This document shows, piece by piece, positions 1 to 7,648 of a stretch of DNA of 15,159 nt. The stretch lies in assembly GCA_002898135.1 (NCBI GenBank), contig BDTQ01000210.1, positions 1 to 15,159 on the forward strand, given 5' to 3'. Every line of letters starts with the position of its first letter. Within the stretch, counting starts at the first letter, position 1. A model generated the notes under the pieces. The model saw only the letters and a program-made list of their open reading frames with translations, had not been told where the DNA came from and did not search any database. Both the position numbers and the translations under genes were made by a program. Source of the DNA: a bacterium BMS3Bbin07. GTDB taxonomy: Bacteria > Nitrospirota > Thermodesulfovibrionia > Thermodesulfovibrionales > JdFR-85.

Positions 1-1
1 T

Positions 2-1465
2 GATAATGCGCTTGCCCTGATTGCCTTTCTTTCAAGAGGGAAACCGGAAGACATCGAGAGGGCCGGTCTTCTGGCGGATGCCTTTGTGTACGCTGTTAAT
101 AACGACCGTTACTTTACCGACGGCCGCCTCAGAAACGGATATCAGGGAGGTGATCTGAGGCTTTTCCCCGGCTGGAACCCTCGGGGTAAAACCGCAACGG
201 TTCGGATGCCGGGATGGTGGAATACGCAAGATTATACCTGGTCTGAGGATGAGTTTGTGGTGAGCACTCATACGGGGAATGTAGTCTGGCCGATGATCGC
301 CCTGCTTAATTATTACAGGAAGACGGGGGGCGGTCAATACCTTGAGGCGGCATTGACCCTGGGTGAGTGGACGGAGAATGAGACAAGGGATGACAGGTGT
401 GCCGGTGGGTATACAGGAGGCTATGCCGGATGGGAGAAGTCAGCCTCCAACCCCGGGGGACAGGAGAAGCTCCTATACAAGGCTACGGAACATAACATTG
501 ACATATATGCCGCCTTCATGCTCCTCTATGAGGAGACCGGTGACAGGAAGTGGGAGGAAAGGGCTCTTCATGCCAGGGGTTTTGTTGAATCCATGTGGAA
601 TGACGAAGGTGAATACTTTTGGACAGGGACCCTGGATGATGGTTGCACCATAAATAAAAATCCGAACAAACTCGGCAGTCCCAATATTCCCGTTGATATA
701 CAGGCATGGGCTGTTATGGCAATGGAGAGTTACTATCCTGCCCTCAACTGGGCGGAAGGCAATGCCTATATTGAAGATCACGGTTTTAAAGGGTTTGACT
801 TCAATAACGACAGGGACGGTGTCTGGTTTGAAGGAACGGCCCAGATGGCGGTTGCGTATCAGATAACCGGTGAGACCGGCAAGTCAGACATTTATATTTC
901 TGAGCTCCGCGAAGCCATGACATCTGCTACCAATAACAACGGCAAGGGGATTGTTGCAGCCTGCCATGACGGGGTCACAACAGGGTTTGGGTGGGAATAT
1001 CTCAGCAGGGTGCATGTCGGAGCTACGGCCTGGTACATATTCGCTGAAGAGGGATACAATCCTTACTGGGGCCGCAGGACGGGAGTGACGCCCGTTAAAA
1101 GTGACGGCAGAGACGGTACAGGAAAGGGAGGCTGCTTAATAACCGCTGCCGCCTATGACAGTCCCCTTTATTCCGGGCTCAAGGTGCTGAGAGACTTCAG
1201 GGACGATTATCTCCTCACAAATCCTCCCGGAAGAGTATTGACCAGGTTTTATTACAAGGTCTCTCCCGCCATTGCCATACAGATCAGGAATCATGAAACT
1301 CTCAGGGCGGTCATCAGGCGGGGCCTCGTCTTCGTGCTTTGTGTCATAAACCACCCCCTGTATGTGTTAGTGGGTAGTGGTATTTTTATTGTGTTTGTTT
1401 TTTGGCGTAAAAGAGAGAAAAGCAGGAGGACAAGAGGATTTGAAGCCAGCGCTTCCAGCAGGTAG
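2..1465 (+). CDS. Large protein with alpha/alpha-toroid-like body and CFI-box C-terminal domain (5' partial)
   Basis: The reading frame is open from base 2, so the gene begins before the window; the GTG at 86 is internal. About 487 residues are visible. The body (to about base 1075) is rich in aromatic residues and in repeated helix-like stretches such as DIYAAFMLLYEETGD, DIQAWAVMAME and VGATAWYIFAEEG. This resembles six-hairpin or alpha/alpha-toroid carbohydrate-active proteins, but I cannot name a family or substrate. From about base 1127 the sequence reads GGCLITAAAYDS, then LKVLRDFRDDYLLTNPPGR, then HETLRAVIRRGL, a hydrophobic segment and a basic tail (WRKREKSRRTR). That order matches the CFI-box C-terminal domain, here with CLI instead of CFI, which looks like a surface-sorting or membrane-anchoring tail. 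Its function has no evident link to the sulfate genes downstream, from which a 260-bp gap separates it. The coding call is firm; the role is unknown. Confidence 0.85.
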   Translation, partial: DNALALIAFLSRGKPEDIERAGLLADAFVYAVNNDRYFTDGRLRNGYQGGDLRLFPGWNPRGKTATVRMPGWWNTQDYTWSEDEFVVSTHTGNVVWPMIALLNYYRKTGGGQYLEAALTLGEWTENETRDDRCAGGYTGGYAGWEKSASNPGGQEKLLYKATEHNIDIYAAFMLLYEETGDRKWEERALHARGFVESMWNDEGEYFWTGTLDDGCTINKNPNKLGSPNIPVDIQAWAVMAMESYYPALNWAEGNAYIEDHGFKGFDFNNDRDGVWFEGTAQMAVAYQITGETGKSDIYISELREAMTSATNNNGKGIVAACHDGVTTGFGWEYLSRVHVGATAWYIFAEEGYNPYWGRRTGVTPVKSDGRDGTGKGGCLITAAAYDSPLYSGLKVLRDFRDDYLLTNPPGRVLTRFYYKVSPAIAIQIRNHETLRAVIRRGLVFVLCVINHPLYVLVGSGIFIVFVFWRKREKSRRTRGFEASASSR

Positions 1466-1600
1466 GTCTATGTTGGGGCAATAGCAGGGCTGACTCTTTC
1501 CTGTGGCTGTTATTTCCGTCAATCCCGGCATTACCCTGCACCCGCCGATAACCTCCTCCCCACGGCATGATTTGGTCTTAATTGTATAAAACCCGTCAAA

Positions 1601-1621
1601 AATATAAGAAAATCTTATGTT
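1601..1621. promoter_or_regulatory. Operator-sized inverted repeat upstream of adk promoter
   Basis: AATATAAGA and TCTTATGTT form a dyad around a 3-base AAA centre, with eight Watson-Crick pairs and one T-G mismatch. It ends about 19 bases before the candidate -35 box of the adk promoter, where an activator could bind. It could also be a small RNA hairpin. It does not match an HcpR, Rex or FNR consensus I know. Confidence 0.35.
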
Positions 1622-1639
1622 GTGATTGTAATTTTTTTC

Positions 1640-1669
1640 TTGAAATAAAACTTTTTCTTTATGTACTAT
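1640..1669 (+). promoter_or_regulatory. Candidate sigma-70-type promoter for the adk-sat-apr-qmo region
   Basis: TTGAAA at 1640-1645 and TACTAT at 1664-1669 are separated by 18 bases in an A+T-rich setting. A TATAGT overlaps the -10 box with a longer, less favourable spacing. Transcription would start near 1676, giving a leader of about 50 bases before the adk start. This is a consensus match by eye only. Confidence 0.5.
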
Positions 1670-1725
1670 AGTTCGTTTCCTGATCTAATACGTAAACCAA
1701 AAATCTATACAATGGAGGTATTTTA

Positions 1726-2370
1726 ATGAGAATAGTACTGCTTGGTGCACCTGGAGCAGGGAAGGGGACGCAGGCCAAGAAGCTTGTTGAGAAATACGGC
1801 ATCCCCCAGATCTCTACAGGAGATATCCTCAGAAAGGCCGTTGCAGACGGCAACCCCCTCGGAAAAGAAGCAAAGGCTTATATGGACAAGGGAGAGCTTG
1901 TTCCTGATTCAGTAGTAATCGGTCTTGTCAAGGAAAGACTTACCCGGGACGACTGCAAAAAGGGCTTTATCCTTGACGGGTTCCCCCGCAATACCGCCCA
2001 GGCAGAAGTGCTTGACAAGGTGCTTAACGAGACAAACATTCCCCTTCAGGTTGCCCTCTGTGTAGATGTTGACATGGAGATCCTGATGAAGAGGCTCACA
2101 GGAAGGCGAACCTGCAGGCAGTGCGGTCAGATGTACAATATATATTTCTCACCCCCGCAGAAAGAAAGTGTATGCGATAAATGTGGTGGAGAGCTCTATC
2201 AGAGGGATGATGACAAGGAGGAGACCATCCGCAGGAGACTTGAAGTTTACGAGGCCCAGACAGCTCCCCTTATCGAATACTATAAAAATAAGGGTATTTT
2301 AAAGACCGTTGAGGGTACAGGAGATATTGACGAAATCTTTGCCAATATCTGCTCTATCCTTGGTGCATAG
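1726..2370 (+). CDS. adk: Adenylate kinase, zinc-type LID domain
   Basis: It interconverts AMP + ATP with 2 ADP in the cytoplasm. The 214-residue protein is of normal length for long-form bacterial adenylate kinase. The P-loop GAPGAGKGT is at residues 7-15 and DGFPR at 84-88. The LID domain carries four cysteines (C130, C133, C150, C153), the Cys4 zinc-binding version seen in many Gram-positive and thermophilic enzymes. The ATG at 1726 follows a good ribosome site (TGGAGG, 1713-1718). It lies 80 bp before sat on the same strand. APS reductase releases one AMP per sulfate, so an adenylate kinase here fits AMP recycling for sulfate respiration, although the enzyme is also essential housekeeping. 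In many bacteria adk sits in the ribosomal secY region, so this location is notable. Confidence 0.96.
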   Translation: MRIVLLGAPGAGKGTQAKKLVEKYGIPQISTGDILRKAVADGNPLGKEAKAYMDKGELVPDSVVIGLVKERLTRDDCKKGFILDGFPRNTAQAEVLDKVLNETNIPLQVALCVDVDMEILMKRLTGRRTCRQCGQMYNIYFSPPQKESVCDKCGGELYQRDDDKEETIRRRLEVYEAQTAPLIEYYKNKGILKTVEGTGDIDEIFANICSILGA

Positions 2371-2450
2371 GGGAAAAGTGTAAGTGCGGAGACTGTTGGG
2401 TAAGTCTTCGTATTTGTATGACTAATGACTAAATAACTAAGGAGGATTTT

Positions 2451-3665
2451 ATGGCACTGGTAAATCCACATGGTAAAGAGAAAAAGCTTAAACCCCTGCT
2501 GCTCGAGGGTGATGAGCTGAAAGAAGAGAAGGAAAGAGCCAGGACCCTTACCGATGTGAGAATGACTTCAAGGGAGACCGGCGATCTTATAATGATGGGG
2601 ATAGGCGGATTTACCCCTATTGAAGGCTTTATGGGATATGAAGACTGGAAGGGCATATGTGATGAATATAAAATGACGGACGGAACATTCTGGCCAATCC
2701 CTATCACGCTTTCCACCACAAAGGGCAATGCAGACAGTATCAAGATTGGAGAGGATGTTGCCCTGGTAGATGAAGAGAGCGGTGAGATGATGGCCACAAT
2801 GACGGTGAAAGAGAAATACACCATAGACAAGGTGCATGAGTGCAAAAAGGTGTTTGGAACCGATGATATCGAGCATCCCGGGGTTGCCAAGGTTATGGCC
2901 CAGGGAGAGGTAAACCTTGCCGGACCGGTCAAGGTACTGAGCGAGGGAAGATTCCCCGAAGAATACAAGGGTGTTTACATGAGGCCCGAGGAGTCCAGGA
3001 AGAATTTTGAGGACAAGGGCTGGTCGACTGTTGCAGCATTTCAGACCCGCAACCCGATGCACCGCTCCCATGAGTACCTGACAAAGATCGCTATAGAGAT
3101 ATGTGACGGTGTCTATATCCATATGCTTCTCGGAAAGCTCAAGGCCGGAGACATACCGGCAAATGTAAGACAGAATGCCATAGATGCCCTTATTGAAAAT
3201 TATTATGTTAAGGACACAATAACCGTTGGCGGTTATCCTCTGGATATGAGATATGCAGGACCGAGAGAGGCCCTTCTTCATGCACTCTTCAGACAGAACT
3301 TCGGGTGCAGCCACCTGATAGTCGGCCGTGACCACGCTGGTGTGGGTGACTACTACGGGCCTTTTGATGCACAGAAGATATTCGATGAGATACCCGAAGA
3401 CGCCCTTGAGACAAAGCCCCTGAAGATCGACTGGACATTCTACTGTTACAAGTGTGACGGCATGGCCTCAATGAAGACATGTCCGCACAGCAAGGAAGAC
3501 AGGCTGATACTGAGCGGTACAAAGCTTAGAAAGATGCTCTCGGAGGGTGAAGAGGTTTCAGACAAGTTCAGCCGTCCGGTGGTACTGAAGATACTGAGCG
3601 AGTATTATCAGGGACTTACAGAGAAGGTTGAAATAAAGATGCACAAGTACGCAGAGGGAGCATAA
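2451..3665 (+). CDS. sat: ATP sulfurylase (sulfate adenylyltransferase), dissimilatory type
   Basis: It activates sulfate with ATP to give adenosine 5'-phosphosulfate (APS) and pyrophosphate, the first step of sulfate reduction; it runs in reverse in sulfur oxidisers. The 404-residue protein matches the homo-oligomeric Sat family. [11 protein letters not shown] at residues 198-208 holds the QxRNP and HxxH active-site motifs, and GRDHAG is at 292-297. C332, C335, C344 and H346 (CYKC and CPH) form the zinc site found in many prokaryotic Sat proteins. No APS kinase domain follows, so it does not lead to PAPS assimilation. The ATG at 2451 has a strong ribosome site (AAGGAGGA, 2439-2446). It sits between adk and aprBA on the same strand. 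Confidence 0.97.
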   Translation: MALVNPHGKEKKLKPLLLEGDELKEEKERARTLTDVRMTSRETGDLIMMGIGGFTPIEGFMGYEDWKGICDEYKMTDGTFWPIPITLSTTKGNADSIKIGEDVALVDEESGEMMATMTVKEKYTIDKVHECKKVFGTDDIEHPGVAKVMAQGEVNLAGPVKVLSEGRFPEEYKGVYMRPEESRKNFEDKGWSTVAAFQTRNPMHRSHEYLTKIAIEICDGVYIHMLLGKLKAGDIPANVRQNAIDALIENYYVKDTITVGGYPLDMRYAGPREALLHALFRQNFGCSHLIVGRDHAGVGDYYGPFDAQKIFDEIPEDALETKPLKIDWTFYCYKCDGMASMKTCPHSKEDRLILSGTKLRKMLSEGEEVSDKFSRPVVLKILSEYYQGLTEKVEIKMHKYAEGA

Positions 3666-3800
3666 GGATTGATGATTTTCGATTGACAATTGAAGAATTT
3701 ACTCGTCAATCAACAATATTAAGTGAAGGGAGGTGTAGAGGACCTCGATTTTTTTGTTATTTGTAGTAAAACCTAAATCTAATGTGAGGAGGTATTCAGT
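3666..3800. other. sat-aprB intergenic leader with inverted repeat
   Basis: The first part is a degenerate run of ATTGA-like words (about 3668-3720). It includes the inverted repeat GATTGAC (3681-3687) and GTCAATC (3705-3711) around a 17-base loop. A weak terminator-like hairpin follows at 3730-3755. A strong ribosome site, GAGGAGG (3786-3792), precedes aprB. A TTGACA at 3684 has no convincing -10 partner. Confidence 0.5.
3730..3755 (+). terminator. Possible weak terminator or attenuator before aprB
   Basis: GAGGT (3730-3734) and ACCTC (3742-3746) can form a 5-bp stem with a 7-base loop, followed by GAT and a run of T ending at 3755. The stem is short, so termination may be partial or absent. 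If active it would lower sat-to-apr readthrough and imply a separate apr promoter. Confidence 0.3.
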
Positions 3801-4238
3801 ATGCCAAGTTATGTGATTACTGAGAAGTGCGACGGCTGCAAAGGGCAGGAAAGGACAGCATGTATGTACATCTGTCCAAATGACCTGATGAAGCTCGATC
3901 GCGACAGGATGAAGGCATGGAATCGGGAGCCTGATCAGTGCTGGGAGTGTTACAACTGTGTTAAGATCTGCCCTCAGCAGGGCATCGAGATCAGGGGGTA
4001 TCAGGATTTCAATCCCCTTGGTGGAAATGTTATTCCTCTCAGGGGTACCGATGCTATCATGTGGACGGTCAAGTTCAGAAATGGTACACTGAAGAGATTC
4101 AAGTTCCCGATCAGGACAACTGCGGAGGGTTCTGTTGATCCTTATGCAGGGAAACCCGAGGCTGATCTTTCAAAAATCAAAGAGCCCGGACATTTTACCC
4201 AGCAGGGTGCGGGCGTAACATTGCCCACAATAAAGTAA
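3801..4238 (+). CDS. aprB: Adenylylsulfate (APS) reductase, beta subunit
   Basis: This is the ferredoxin-like electron-transfer subunit of APS reductase, which passes electrons to the FAD of AprA. It has 145 residues, typical for AprB. Two [4Fe-4S] clusters are indicated by eight cysteines: C10, C13, C21 and C25, and C47, C50, C53 and C57. W48 next to the second motif corresponds to the tryptophan placed between cluster and FAD in known structures. The C-terminal half (from about residue 65) lacks cysteines and fits the AprB tail that wraps around AprA. The start at 3801 has GAGGAGG upstream (3786-3792). It is followed 17 bp later by aprA, the conserved aprBA order. AprBA is also the usual electron acceptor of Qmo, encoded just downstream. 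Confidence 0.97.
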   Translation: MPSYVITEKCDGCKGQERTACMYICPNDLMKLDRDRMKAWNREPDQCWECYNCVKICPQQGIEIRGYQDFNPLGGNVIPLRGTDAIMWTVKFRNGTLKRFKFPIRTTAEGSVDPYAGKPEADLSKIKEPGHFTQQGAGVTLPTIK

Positions 4239-4255
4239 TTTAAGGAGGCTTAAAC

Positions 4256-6259
4256 ATGGAAAAAGAAACATGTACATTTTCATATTGCGAGAAGCCTGAG
4301 GTTGTCGAGATTGAGACCGATCTCCTCGTTATCGGTGGTGGTATGTCCGCATGTGGTGCTGTTTATGAGGCTGCACGCTGGGCAACTCCTCAGGGGATCA
4401 GGATAACCATGATCGACAAGGCTGCAACCGACAGAAGCGGCGCTGTTGCCATGGGTCTCTCAGCTATCAACACCTATATGGGCGAGAATGACCCTGCAGA
4501 CTATGTCAGATACGTCAGGGGCGACCTTATGGGCATAATCAGGGAAGACCTGGTTTATGACCTTGGAAGGCATGTTGACGATTCAGTCCACCTTTTTGAG
4601 GAGTGGGGACTCCCTATCTGGAAGAAGGGTGATGACGGTTTCTCTCTTGACGGTTTTCAGGCAAAGGATGCCGGGAAGGCAATGCTGAAAGACGGTGGAA
4701 CACCTGTCAGGTCCGGCAGATGGCAGATCATGATCAACGGTGAGTCCTACAAGGTTATCGTTGCAGAGGCTGCAAAGAAGGCCCTTGAGATTAACAGGAA
4801 GGCAACCGGAATGGAAGAGAACCATTTTGAAAGAGTATTTATAGTCAAGCTCTTTAAGGATGCCAATGTTGAGAACCGGGTTGCAGCAGCAGCCGGTTTC
4901 AGCGTGAGAGAAAACAAGATATATCTCTTTAAGGCCAAAGCAATATGCCTTGGCGCCGGTGGAGCAGTTAACGTATTCAAGCCAAGGTCATCTGAAGAAG
5001 GTAAGGGCAGGGCATGGTATCCTGTATGGAATGCCGGTTCAGGTTATGCCCTTGGTATGCAGGTAGGCGCTGAGCTGACGATGATGGAGAACAGGTTTGT
5101 CCCTGCACGATTCAAGGACGGCTATGGTCCTGTCGGCGCATGGTTCCTCTTCTTCAAGGCAAAGGCAACCAACAGCCTTGGTGAAGACTACTGTGCAAAT
5201 GAAGAGGCCCTTACAGAGGCAAGGGCCAAATACGGTATCTATGTCGACAAGATGGGTACCGCCATCAGGAACCATCTGATGATGAGAGATATGAAGCTGG
5301 GCAAAGGTCCGATCATCATGAGGACCCATGAAGCAATGCAGGCCATCAACAAGGATTTCGTTGAAAAACTTGGTGAAAAAGAGGCCAAGAAGAAGATCAA
5401 GCACCTTGAGGCTGAGGCATGGGAGGACTTCCTTGACATGTGTATCGGTCAGGCCGGACTCTGGGCCTGTGAGAATGTCGAGCCGGACAAGACTCCTTCC
5501 GAGATTATGCCTACAGAGCCATATCTCCTCGGCTCTCATGCCGGTTGCGCAGGCTTCTGGGTAAGCGGCCCGGATGATTTGGGCGCACCCGCCGAGTGGA
5601 ACTGGGGATACAACAGGATGTCAACCGTTGACGGACTCTTTATGATGGGTGACATCTGTGGCGCATCAGGTCACAAGTTCTCCTCAGGTTCCCATGCAGA
5701 GGGAAGGATTGCGGCAAAGAATGCCACAGCATTCATCCTTGACAACAAGGATTATGTTCCAACCCTGAAACAGAACGTTGACGAGATTGCTTCAGATCTC
5801 TATCTCCCTTACGAGGTATTCGAGAAGTACAAGAATGCCACAACCGATCCTGCAATGAACCCCAACTACATCAAACCAAAGATGCTCCAGGCAAGGCTCC
5901 AGAAGATTGCCGACGAGTACTTTGGCGGTTGCTCGACCTGGTACATGACTTCCAAGGCCATGCTTGAAGAAGGTCTCAGGAAGCTCCAGGTGCTTAAAGA
6001 GGATGCTGCCCTGATGGCCGCTGCCGACCTCCACGAGCTGATGAGATGCTGGGAGAATTACCACAGGATACTTTCCGTTGAGGCCCATGCACGTCATATC
6101 CTCTTCAGGGAAGAGTCGAGGTACCCCGGTTATTATTACAGGGGTGATCACGACCTTATTGACGATGAGAACTGGAAGTGTTTTGTGAATTCCAGGTACG
6201 ATGTTGATACAGGCGCGTGGGAACTCAAAAAGGTCCCATACGTCCAGCTGGTAGACTAA
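4256..6259 (+). CDS. aprA: Adenylylsulfate (APS) reductase, alpha subunit
   Basis: This FAD-containing catalytic subunit reduces APS to sulfite and AMP with two electrons received through AprB; the reaction is reversible. The 667 residues fit the family. The dinucleotide-binding GGG is at residues 27-29 in LLVIGGGMSA, followed by DRSGAVAMGLSAIN (59-72), the FAD-contacting region of the fumarate-reductase-like fold. H428 in LLGSHAGC is in the region of the family's active-site histidine. DGLFMMGDICGASGHKFSSG (from 459) is the C-terminal FAD-binding segment. A strong ribosome site, AAGGAGG (4242-4248), lies 17 bp after aprB, so the two are surely co-transcribed. A stable hairpin follows the stop codon at 6269-6299. 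The protein has no signal peptide and is cytoplasmic. Confidence 0.98.
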   Translation: MEKETCTFSYCEKPEVVEIETDLLVIGGGMSACGAVYEAARWATPQGIRITMIDKAATDRSGAVAMGLSAINTYMGENDPADYVRYVRGDLMGIIREDLVYDLGRHVDDSVHLFEEWGLPIWKKGDDGFSLDGFQAKDAGKAMLKDGGTPVRSGRWQIMINGESYKVIVAEAAKKALEINRKATGMEENHFERVFIVKLFKDANVENRVAAAAGFSVRENKIYLFKAKAICLGAGGAVNVFKPRSSEEGKGRAWYPVWNAGSGYALGMQVGAELTMMENRFVPARFKDGYGPVGAWFLFFKAKATNSLGEDYCANEEALTEARAKYGIYVDKMGTAIRNHLMMRDMKLGKGPIIMRTHEAMQAINKDFVEKLGEKEAKKKIKHLEAEAWEDFLDMCIGQAGLWACENVEPDKTPSEIMPTEPYLLGSHAGCAGFWVSGPDDLGAPAEWNWGYNRMSTVDGLFMMGDICGASGHKFSSGSHAEGRIAAKNATAFILDNKDYVPTLKQNVDEIASDLYLPYEVFEKYKNATTDPAMNPNYIKPKMLQARLQKIADEYFGGCSTWYMTSKAMLEEGLRKLQVLKEDAALMAAADLHELMRCWENYHRILSVEAHARHILFREESRYPGYYYRGDHDLIDDENWKCFVNSRYDVDTGAWELKKVPYVQLVD

Positions 6260-6268
6260 TTCATATTT

Positions 6269-6299
6269 GAACGGGCAGGGAATTTCCCCCTGCCCGTTC
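6269..6299. promoter_or_regulatory. Strong RNA hairpin after aprA, no U-tract
   Basis: GAACGGGCAGGG (6269-6280) pairs perfectly with CCCTGCCCGTTC (6288-6299) around a 7-base loop, and one further T-A pair extends it. The next bases are GATAATTCCTG, not a T-run, so this is a poor intrinsic terminator. It is better read as a 3'-end stabiliser or processing stop that protects aprBA mRNA. A bidirectional terminator with a downstream T-run at 6337-6344 seems less likely because of the distance. Confidence 0.65.
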
Positions 6300-6320
6300 A
6301 GATAATTCCTGCTTTGAGAG

Positions 6321-6363
6321 TTCAAGGTTTCAGATTGTTTTTTTGACGGTCTAAAGCCTTGAA
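6321..6363. promoter_or_regulatory. Second inverted repeat in the qmoA leader
   Basis: TTCAAGG (6321-6327) pairs with CCTTGAA (6357-6363). TTT (6328-6330) then pairs with AAA (6353-6355) across a one-base bulge. The loop of about 22 bases contains a run of seven T. The structure ends 15 bases before the qmoA ribosome site (GGAGG, 6378-6382). It may be a leader structure affecting qmoA expression or mRNA processing. It is recognised only from the sequence. Confidence 0.35.
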
Positions 6364-6388
6364 TTTTCAAAGTAAACGGAGGATAAAT

Positions 6389-7642
6389 ATGGGAGAACAG
6401 AAGAGTATTCTTATAATCGGTGGAGGGATTAGCGGTATAACTACTGCTATTGAAGCTGCTGAGGCCGGATATGACACAACGATAGTCGAGAGAAATCCTT
6501 ACCTTGGTGGAAGGGTTGCCCAGATGTTCAAATATTTTCCAAAGCTGTGTCCACCCTATTGCGGTCTGGAGATAAACTTCAGACGTATCAAACAGAATCC
6601 GAAAGTGAAGTTTTATACCCTCTCCGAGGTTGAAAGTATAAGCGGCAGTGAAGGAGACTTTAAGGTCAGTGTCAAGGTTAATGCGAGATATGTCAACGAG
6701 AAATGCACTGCATGTGACAAGTGTGTTGAGGCCTGCCCTGCAGAGAGGCCGAATGACTATAACTTCGGTATGGACAATACAAAGGCTATCTACCGCCCGC
6801 ATGACATGGCATTCCCGATGAGATATGTGATTGACGAGCAGGCCTGTAAGGGGTCGGCATGTTCCGAGTGCGTGAAGGTCTGCAAGTACGGCGCCATAGA
6901 CCTTGACATGAAACCCTCGACAGTTGAGCTCAATGTAGGCAGCATAGTCACGGCCACCGGCTGGAACCCCTATGACGCAACAAAGATGGAGAACCTTGGA
7001 TTCGGCAAGATAAAGAATGTCATTACAAATATGATGATGGAGAGGCTCTCTGCACCAAACGGGCCGACAAAGGGCAAGATAAAGAGGCCTTCCGATGGAA
7101 AGGATGTGCAGAGTATCGCCTTTGTACAGTGTGCCGGATCAAGGGATGAAAATCACCTCCCCTACTGTTCTGCAGTATGTTGTATGGCATCCATGAAACA
7201 GGCTACATATATAAGGGATAAGAATCCTGAATCAAAGGTATACATCTTTTATATAGACCTCAGGACCCCGGGCAAGTATGAGGATTTCCTGAGAAAGGTA
7301 CAGTCGGATGAAAACATTGAGATGATAAAGGGCAAGGTTGCCAAGATTGAAGAGGATGGTGACGGAGGGGCGATCGTTACGGCAGAGGATATAGTTGGTG
7401 GTGGCAAGGTACACCAGAAGGTGGATATGGTGGTGCTGGCTGCCGGGATGGAATCAGCTCTGAAAAACAATGGCCTTGTATCAACGATAAAGACGGAAGA
7501 GAGCAGTTTTGCAATATCGGAAGGCCAGGCGGCAGGTATTTATGTTGCGGGAGTTGCCGGTAGGCCTAATGATGTCACTACTTCGGTGCAGGGTGCCACC
7601 GGGGCTGCTTTAAAGAGTATACAAAGTCTGGTGAGGAGGTAG
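6389..7642 (+). CDS. qmoA: Quinone-interacting membrane-bound oxidoreductase, subunit A (HdrA-like flavoprotein)
   Basis: QmoA is a soluble FAD and iron-sulfur subunit of the Qmo complex that links the quinone pool to APS reductase. I chose the ATG at 6389 (417 residues) over a TTG 30 bases upstream because GGAGG at 6378-6382 is correctly spaced from it and the product then starts at MGEQKSILIIGGG, directly at the FAD motif. GGG is at residues 11-13. Two ferredoxin-type cysteine sets follow: C106, C109, C112, C116 and C153, C158, C161, C165. The segment from about 180 to the end resembles HdrA (QCAGSRDENHLPYCSAVCC, then RTPGKYEDF). It shares long stretches with QmoB, so the two are paralogues. 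The qmoB ribosome site overlaps its stop codon, which suggests translational coupling. Confidence 0.96.
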   Translation: MGEQKSILIIGGGISGITTAIEAAEAGYDTTIVERNPYLGGRVAQMFKYFPKLCPPYCGLEINFRRIKQNPKVKFYTLSEVESISGSEGDFKVSVKVNARYVNEKCTACDKCVEACPAERPNDYNFGMDNTKAIYRPHDMAFPMRYVIDEQACKGSACSECVKVCKYGAIDLDMKPSTVELNVGSIVTATGWNPYDATKMENLGFGKIKNVITNMMMERLSAPNGPTKGKIKRPSDGKDVQSIAFVQCAGSRDENHLPYCSAVCCMASMKQATYIRDKNPESKVYIFYIDLRTPGKYEDFLRKVQSDENIEMIKGKVAKIEEDGDGGAIVTAEDIVGGGKVHQKVDMVVLAAGMESALKNNGLVSTIKTEESSFAISEGQAAGIYVAGVAGRPNDVTTSVQGATGAALKSIQSLVRR

Positions 7643-7648
7643 AGATTT

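Larger units (their letters stand above)
1466..1725. other. Intergenic region upstream of adk
   Basis: No convincing gene lies here. The first 100 bases are fairly G+C-rich and the rest is A+T-rich. The A+T-rich part holds a dyad at 1601-1621 and a candidate promoter at 1640-1669. No intrinsic terminator for the preceding gene is visible. Confidence 0.6.

Noticed and set aside
1386..1568. A 60-codon minus-strand frame at the end of the CFI-box gene
   Set aside because: It overlaps a real coding sequence, has no ribosome site and no recognisable product.
1620..1631. TTGTGA half-site resembling an HcpR or CRP/FNR-type box
   Set aside because: The second half (TCACAA) is absent; a T-run follows instead.
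2568..3335. A 255-codon minus-strand frame inside sat
   Set aside because: It is fully antisense to the conserved sat catalytic region and has no family features.
3684..3712. TTGACA as a -35 box for aprB
   Set aside because: No acceptable -10 sequence lies 16-18 bases downstream.
6343..6371. TTGACG as a -35 box for qmoA
   Set aside because: There is no -10-like sequence at the right distance and the ribosome site follows too closely.
6359..6388. Upstream TTG start for qmoA
   Set aside because: The added residues (MNFQSKRRIN) would be encoded partly by the ribosome site itself; the ATG at 6389 is correctly spaced from GGAGG.
5792..6802. A 336-codon open frame on the minus strand across the aprA-qmoA junction
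   Set aside because: It lies antisense to two clearly functional genes, crosses their intergenic hairpin, and its product shows no recognisable domain. It is a frame shadow.
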